Shown here piece by piece: positions 5,357 to 8,698 of a stretch of 8,698 bases of DNA. Location: assembly GCA_037143735.1 (NCBI GenBank), contig JBAWYD010000091.1, positions 1 through 8,698 on the forward strand. Direction: 5' to 3'. The notes under the pieces are model-generated. The model did not search any database. It was not told the DNA's origin and worked only from the letters and a program-made list of their open reading frames with translations. Within the stretch, counting starts at the first letter, position 1. The number at the start of each line of letters is the position of its first letter. The stretch is from JAPLJQ01 sp037143735 (GTDB taxonomy: Bacteria; Desulfobacterota; Syntrophia; Syntrophales; UBA2185). The translations under genes were made by a program, and so were the position numbers.

Positions 5357-6559
5357 ATGTCAGGATTAAAAGGCAGCTTTGATGGTTTTGTCGGAATCGA
5401 TGTTTCCAAGGATAAGTTCGATGCCTGTGGGATAACAGGTGACGAGGCCAAGCTTTTTCAGTTTTCAACGACCATGGATCGAAAGGGTTTTGAGAAGCTG
5501 AAGGGACATCTTGCAGCGGTTTCCATCTCATCCGTTTTAATCGGGATGGAATCTACGGCGTCCTATCATGTCAATCTCTTCTCTTACCTTGTTTCTGAGG
5601 GTTACAGGGTCCTTCTCATCAACCCTCTGCTGATTTCCAATTACGTGAAGATGCAGCTCAGGAAGACCAAGACGGACAAGAAGGATGCAGTCGTCATTGC
5701 CCAGTTTCTTCTTTCCAATGGGGATACCCTGGTTCAACGGGTGACTCCATCTTTGATTTCGGATCTTCGTGATCTTTCCCGTCAGCGGGAGAGCCTGGTT
5801 GGCGATATGACATCTCTGAAGATTGAGATCAAACAGCTTCTGAATATCACCTTTCCGGAGTTGGAGCGTATGGCGGGGATATTTACGAAGTCTATCCTAA
5901 AGCTTTTACAGCAGTACCCTTCTGCAGTTGCTCTTAGAGATGCGCATCTTGATCAATTGTCTCAGATGTTGATTGCAGATTCTTATGGGCATAAAAGAGA
6001 GGCGTTTGCAGCAGGGTTAATCAAGGCAGCTCATTCGTCGATAGGAAGCAAGAGTCCCGCCAAAGACATGATTCTGAAGCAGAAGATAGCGTTGCTCCTT
6101 CACCTTGAAGACGCCCTTCAGGAGATAACCGGTGTGCTCATTGAAATGAGCCGGAAACTGATGGACGAAGAAATAAACCTTATGACTTCGATAAAGGGCA
6201 TCGGGGACAAAGCCGCCGCCAATTTTCTTATTGAGATGGGTGGCGACATCAATCAGTTTGAATGTTCCGGCAAAATAATTGCCATGGCGGGATTGGATCC
6301 GGCTGTTTACCAGTCTGGCAAACATGAAGGCAAGGGCCGGATCACGAAGCGGGGTAATCGTCATCTGCGGAGGATCATATGGTTGATGACAACCAAAGTG
6401 ATCCAATACACCGATATTTTTAAAGTTTATTATCTCAAGCGAAGAAAGGAGGGATTGCCCTACAAGATGGCTGTGTTAGCCACTGCTCATAAGTTGATCC
6501 GTGTCATCTATGCCATGCTGACACAACGAACGACCTTTTGTCCGCAGGTGAATTCATGA
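5357..6559 (+). CDS. IS110-family recombinase (transposase)
   Basis: A 400-residue protein of normal family length. The N-terminal RuvC-like DEDD domain has D15 (GIDVSKDK), E65 (GMESTASYH), D107 and D110 (KTDKKDA). A long coiled middle follows (about 130-270), then the C-terminal Tnp domain with SIKGIGDKAAANFL (278-291) and AGLDPAVYQSGK (311-322), where S320 is the expected catalytic serine. All catalytic residues are present. By family knowledge this enzyme, guided by a bridge RNA, recombines donor and target at a dinucleotide core without terminal repeats. The start is ATG 5357, with GGAGGTGA beginning at 5345 as an excellent ribosome binding site. An in-frame extension to 5285 would translate the bridge-RNA region and is rejected. 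Confidence 0.96.
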   Translation: MSGLKGSFDGFVGIDVSKDKFDACGITGDEAKLFQFSTTMDRKGFEKLKGHLAAVSISSVLIGMESTASYHVNLFSYLVSEGYRVLLINPLLISNYVKMQLRKTKTDKKDAVVIAQFLLSNGDTLVQRVTPSLISDLRDLSRQRESLVGDMTSLKIEIKQLLNITFPELERMAGIFTKSILKLLQQYPSAVALRDAHLDQLSQMLIADSYGHKREAFAAGLIKAAHSSIGSKSPAKDMILKQKIALLLHLEDALQEITGVLIEMSRKLMDEEINLMTSIKGIGDKAAANFLIEMGGDINQFECSGKIIAMAGLDPAVYQSGKHEGKGRITKRGNRHLRRIIWLMTTKVIQYTDIFKVYYLKRRKEGLPYKMAVLATAHKLIRVIYAMLTQRTTFCPQVNS

Positions 6560-6561
6560 TA

Positions 6562-6588
6562 GTTGACTGTAATCGATAAATCGTCAAC
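6562..6588. repeat. Inverted repeat at the IS110 right end
   Basis: GTTGAC (6562-6567) and GTCAAC (6583-6588) are exact inverted repeats around an ATCGAT palindrome (6572-6577). The structure overlaps the proposed right edge of the insertion sequence, so it may be part of the right end, part of the target, or both. Confidence 0.45.
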
Positions 6589-6670
6589 CTCGATGAAGAT
6601 GCATGACTTCAAGTCGTTATCAATGATTTTGTTTCCTCAATAATTGTGATATGGATAATGGAAGCATGGA

Positions 6671-6699
6671 TGGCGTTTTTTTTAGAGGGGCTGACGCCA
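6671..6699. repeat. Small inverted repeat TGGCGT...ACGCCA with a T8 run
   Basis: TGGCGT (6671-6676) pairs with ACGCCA (6694-6699) across a 17-nt loop that starts with the rest of a T8 tract. No gene is seen in 6578-6846. Other features there are the 10-bp palindrome AACCATGGTT (6704-6713) and the hairpin CCGGG...CCCGG (6731-6748). None is a clear terminator. Confidence 0.3.
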
Positions 6700-6846
6700 A
6701 CGGAACCATGGTTGAAATACTATGCCGCTGCCGGGAAGATTTGCCCGGTTTCCTTAGATTGGGCATTGTAACGTTCAAGATGTGGATTTTTTAATAATCT
6801 GTATGAAAGAATTCAAAACAGGTAAACGAATCGAGGAGGACGAATT

Positions 6847-7503
6847 ATGACTTCAAAATCAGAAAACATTTCAGATCAGATTGCCGATATTGGCCAGCAA
6901 ATTAACACAACCCTAAACCAATTTCAGGAAAAATTTCAGGATATGTCCGAAACAGTTGGGAGCAGCCTTCCCGATGTCATGGCTATGACTCAAAAAGCTC
7001 TTTATTCTTCATGTTATTACCTCGCTTTTGGCAGCGTTTATGCGGTTATGTTTACAGCTAATTGTTTAATGGGTGTCGACCCTGTGGGATCGGGCTTACG
7101 CGAAGGCGCCGCGGCCGCAAAAGATGCCGTTCACTCAAAAGATAAAAACGTTTCCAGCAAGCCGCGTTCCTCAGCGCCAAAAGTCAATACTGCGGCCCCA
7201 AAACGCAAAGCAACTCCGCCTAAAGAAGAAGCACCAGTCAAAGAGGGACCAGTCAAGAAGATAAGTCAATCGAAAAAAGCTCCAAAGGTAATCACGGAAG
7301 AGAAACTTGTAAAGGAAACTAAGAGAGGTGATATGTCAAAAGCCGTCAAGGCTCTTATCCAGGATAGTCCAGAAGGAATTACCACAACTGAGTTAAAGGA
7401 AAAGACAGGATTAACGGAATGGCAGATTTGGAACATAATTAAAAAGGCCAAGAAAGCGGGAAAGATCAAGCAGGCGAAACGGGGTGTGTATTTAAGGGCA
7501 TAA
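6847..7503 (+). CDS. Unrecognised protein: hydrophobic N-half, basic linker, winged-helix-like C-terminus
   Basis: 218 residues. Residues 1-50 are polar, Gln-rich and probably helical; 51-76 is a hydrophobic, Tyr/Ala-rich stretch (YYLAFGSVYAVMFTANCLMG) that could be a membrane or packing helix. Residues 85-160 form a Lys/Pro/Ala/Ser-rich linker of the kind found in histone-H1-like bacterial proteins. Residues 161-218 (SKAVKALIQDSPEGITTTELKEKTG, then WQIWNIIKKAKKAGKIKQAKRGVYLR) have the helix-turn-helix plus basic hairpin order of a winged helix and should bind nucleic acid. GAGGAGG (6834-6840) lies 6 nt before the ATG, an excellent ribosome binding site. It stands alone on its strand. A nucleoid or membrane-tethering role is possible but is only inferred. 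Confidence 0.8.
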   Translation: MTSKSENISDQIADIGQQINTTLNQFQEKFQDMSETVGSSLPDVMAMTQKALYSSCYYLAFGSVYAVMFTANCLMGVDPVGSGLREGAAAAKDAVHSKDKNVSSKPRSSAPKVNTAAPKRKATPPKEEAPVKEGPVKKISQSKKAPKVITEEKLVKETKRGDMSKAVKALIQDSPEGITTTELKEKTGLTEWQIWNIIKKAKKAGKIKQAKRGVYLRA

Positions 7504-7641
7504 AAACTTGATAGTACGCTGCACTCATAAATTATTTACTGAATTAAAGAAAAAGCCGCTCTCTGTCTCTTATAAAAATGGGTGTTTTGCTTTTACCGGG
7601 CAGTGGTAATTTTTTTAAGTTTATAGAAAGAGAATCAATCA

Positions 7642-7872
7642 ATGAAGACAATAGGTGGAATTCTACTTGGAATTGTTACAATCATTTATTGGCAATTTTA
7701 TTATAGCAACCTTTATAATTTTTGGATATCTGTAAAATCAAACCCTGATGATGCTATGGCGAAAAAAGCATTATTGATTCGAAACATAATCATACAGATA
7801 ATAATGGCTGGCCTCGGACTGTTCCTCATAATATCGACATTACAAATATTAGGATTTGTGAATTATTGGTAG
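7642..7872 (+). CDS. Small two-helix membrane protein
   Basis: A 76-residue hydrophobic protein with two likely transmembrane helices, about residues 4-21 and 47-72. They are separated by a short polar loop (about 22-46) containing SNPDD and two Lys. No catalytic motif is visible and I do not recognise the family. The upstream Shine-Dalgarno is weak (a purine run, GAAAGAGAA). It is 138 bp downstream of the winged-helix gene with no clear terminator between them, so co-transcription is possible. It is AT-rich compared with the nitrilase region. Confidence 0.6.
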   Translation: MKTIGGILLGIVTIIYWQFYYSNLYNFWISVKSNPDDAMAKKALLIRNIIIQIIMAGLGLFLIISTLQILGFVNYW

Positions 7873-8210
7873 TGAATAAAATGTAATGCCCAAGACACTA
7901 AAGCGGGCGGGAAAAAGTTCAGCTCCCCAGATATCCAATCCCCATTCTTTGCAGGGGTAGCAATAACACTCAGGAAATTGAAGAATGCTTTCAACTGAGC
8001 ATATCGTAATCTCCTGGTTGACTTGGCCGTATGCTCCGTTAAAGCTTCCAGAAACTGGTAGATTTGATTAGGGGTGATCCTCTCTACATGACTATCAGTA
8101 AAATGATTTTCGAGATGTTCAAGAAGGTAACGGTAGCTGTCCGTGGTTCTCTTCCTATGGACATTTTTCTGTGAGATTTGAAAAATGTGAATGGCGTCTC
8201 TTACTGTCAT
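7863..8210 (-). pseudogene. Tyrosine recombinase/integrase fragment (N-terminal core-binding domain only)
   Basis: From the ATG at 8210 the 115-residue product has a typical phage-integrase SAM-like domain: TVRDAIHIFQISQKNVHRKRTTDSYRYLLEHLENHFTD (2-39), ITPNQIYQFLEALTEHTAKSTRRLRYAQLKAFFNFL (45-80). After about residue 85 the homology stops; the tail (AKNGDWISGELN and onward) is unrelated and the frame ends at 7863. The catalytic domain with its Arg-His-Arg-Tyr residues is absent, so it cannot recombine DNA by itself. AGGAGA lies 6 nt upstream of the ATG, so the fragment may still be translated. It overlaps the end of the two-helix protein gene on the opposite strand by 10 bp. Truncation by rearrangement near 7950 is the simplest reading. 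Confidence 0.75.
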
Positions 8211-8266
8211 TGTCTGTCTCCTTTTTTTATAGACCTCTGGGGAAACATAGATCATACAGAATTGTC

Positions 8267-8296
8267 TTGACATACAAAAACACTCTTAACTATACT
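8267..8296 (+). promoter_or_regulatory. Strong sigma70 promoter before the exported small protein
   Basis: TTGACA (8267-8272), an 18-nt spacer and TATACT (8291-8296): perfect -35, near-perfect -10. The -35 overlaps TGTC-TT-GACA (8263-8272), a short palindrome. A second palindrome, ATAGG-CT-CCTAT (8309-8320), covers the start codon region. These could be regulator sites (inference). Confidence 0.6.
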
Positions 8297-8318
8297 ACTC
8301 AACAAGAAATAGGCTCCT

Positions 8319-8639
8319 ATGATAAAAAAACTCATGAATTCTCAAACTTCTGTGTGCAGGATATTGGTTCCAGCCATCCTGGCGATTTTCCTTGTATCAT
8401 CGCTTGTGGACACCTTTTCCCAAGAGAGTTTTACCTTTAATTCTACTCTGCAATTATCTTCTTCTAACATTGACGACAATTGTTCCCTCGACAAAAAAAA
8501 GAAATCATGCACACTCATTAACAGCTTACCTTCTCGTACACCATCTCGCGTTTACAGTCATATAAGTGTGGTACATCCTTCTTTGATTATCTCACATATT
8601 ATCTTTCCTTACTTTCTCAGAGCCCCGCCATTGACATGA
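8319..8639 (+). CDS. Small exported protein of unknown function
   Basis: A 106-residue protein with an N-terminal signal-peptide-like segment: basic start MIKKLMNSQTSVCR, hydrophobic core ILVPAILAIFLVSSLV (15-30), and a polar Ser/Gln stretch after it. The mature part has two Cys (55, 64), a KKKK run and a hydrophobic end with FLRAPPL (99-105). Its size, signal peptide and Arg-x-Pro-Pro-type end recall small ORFs that precede heavy-metal RND efflux operons, but the usual His/Cys cluster is missing, so this is weak. A strong promoter starts just upstream. The Shine-Dalgarno is poor (AGG, 5 nt before ATG 8319); ATG 8334 is an alternative start. It runs away from the integrase fragment. Confidence 0.5.
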   Translation: MIKKLMNSQTSVCRILVPAILAIFLVSSLVDTFSQESFTFNSTLQLSSSNIDDNCSLDKKKKSCTLINSLPSRTPSRVYSHISVVHPSLIISHIIFPYFLRAPPLT

Positions 8640-8698
8640 TGTAATACCCGCTCCAATATCGAACGCTCATAAATCCTGACAGAGCAACAAACGATTCA

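Larger units (their letters stand above)
5138..6577 (+). mobile_element. IS110-family insertion sequence (IS110 group), complete
   Basis: One intact DEDD recombinase gene is preceded by about 200 bp of noncoding left end and followed by a short right end. That layout is characteristic of the IS110 group, which lacks terminal inverted repeats and carries its bridge RNA in the left end. The edges are inferred. Taking an AT core at 5138-5139 and 6576-6577 gives a unit of about 1.44 kb. When circular, this would place TTGACT (6563-6568) 18 bp before TATAAT (5149-5154). The edges could be off by tens of bases. Confidence 0.7.

Noticed and set aside
8631..8659. TTGACA at 8631 as a second promoter
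   Set aside because: The only hexamer at proper spacing (CAATAT) is a poor -10; not enough to call.
1..8698. CRISPR array, tRNA or rRNA
   Set aside because: No regularly spaced direct repeats and no recognisable RNA gene sequence were seen on either strand.

Overview
The window looks like accessory DNA from a Gram-negative bacterium, most plausibly a deltaproteobacterium of the Syntrophus/Smithella type. That placement is an impression from the gene mix and protein style. No rRNA, tRNA or marker gene is present to test it. There is no long operon of one pathway. Short unrelated cassettes (two toxin-antitoxin modules, an orphan regulator, a methyltransferase pair, a nitrilase pair, an insertion sequence, a broken integrase) sit side by side, which is typical of a gene-shuffling zone.

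Layout. 1-410 (minus): a HigB-like toxin gene followed by the first codons of its antitoxin, with a sigma70-like promoter and a small palindrome in the promoter spacer. 411-779: no convincing gene. 780-1133 (minus): an XRE-family repressor-type protein, divergent from 1275-2788 (plus), which holds a putative class I methyltransferase and a small membrane-anchored protein. 2808-2880: a structured inverted repeat. 2937-4173 (minus): a nitrilase-superfamily amidase followed by a small phospholipase-A2-like protein. A perfect 28-bp palindromic repeat sits at their junction and is translated as the nitrilase C-terminus. 4273-4855 (minus): a Phd/YefM antitoxin and RelE/ParE-type toxin with a promoter/operator.

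5138-6577 (approximate edges): a complete IS110-family element. Its DEDD/Ser recombinase is intact. Its long 5' noncoding end folds on paper into two successive stem-loops directly downstream of a perfect TATAAT, as expected of a bridge RNA. A TTGACT in the right end could supply the -35 box when the element circularises. The element appears to lie beside a remnant resembling an IS21-type end.

6847-7503 (plus): an unrecognised protein with an N-terminal helical/hydrophobic part, a Lys/Pro/Ala-rich linker and a C-terminal winged-helix-like domain. 7642-7872 (plus): a two-helix membrane protein. 7863-8210 (minus): the N-terminal core-binding domain of a tyrosine recombinase without its catalytic domain. 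8319-8639 (plus): a small exported protein behind a very good sigma70 promoter.

The strongest leads are the candidate bridge RNA with its junction promoter, and the palindromic repeat that has become coding sequence. I found no CRISPR array, and no clearly new multi-gene defence system can be supported from this sequence alone.
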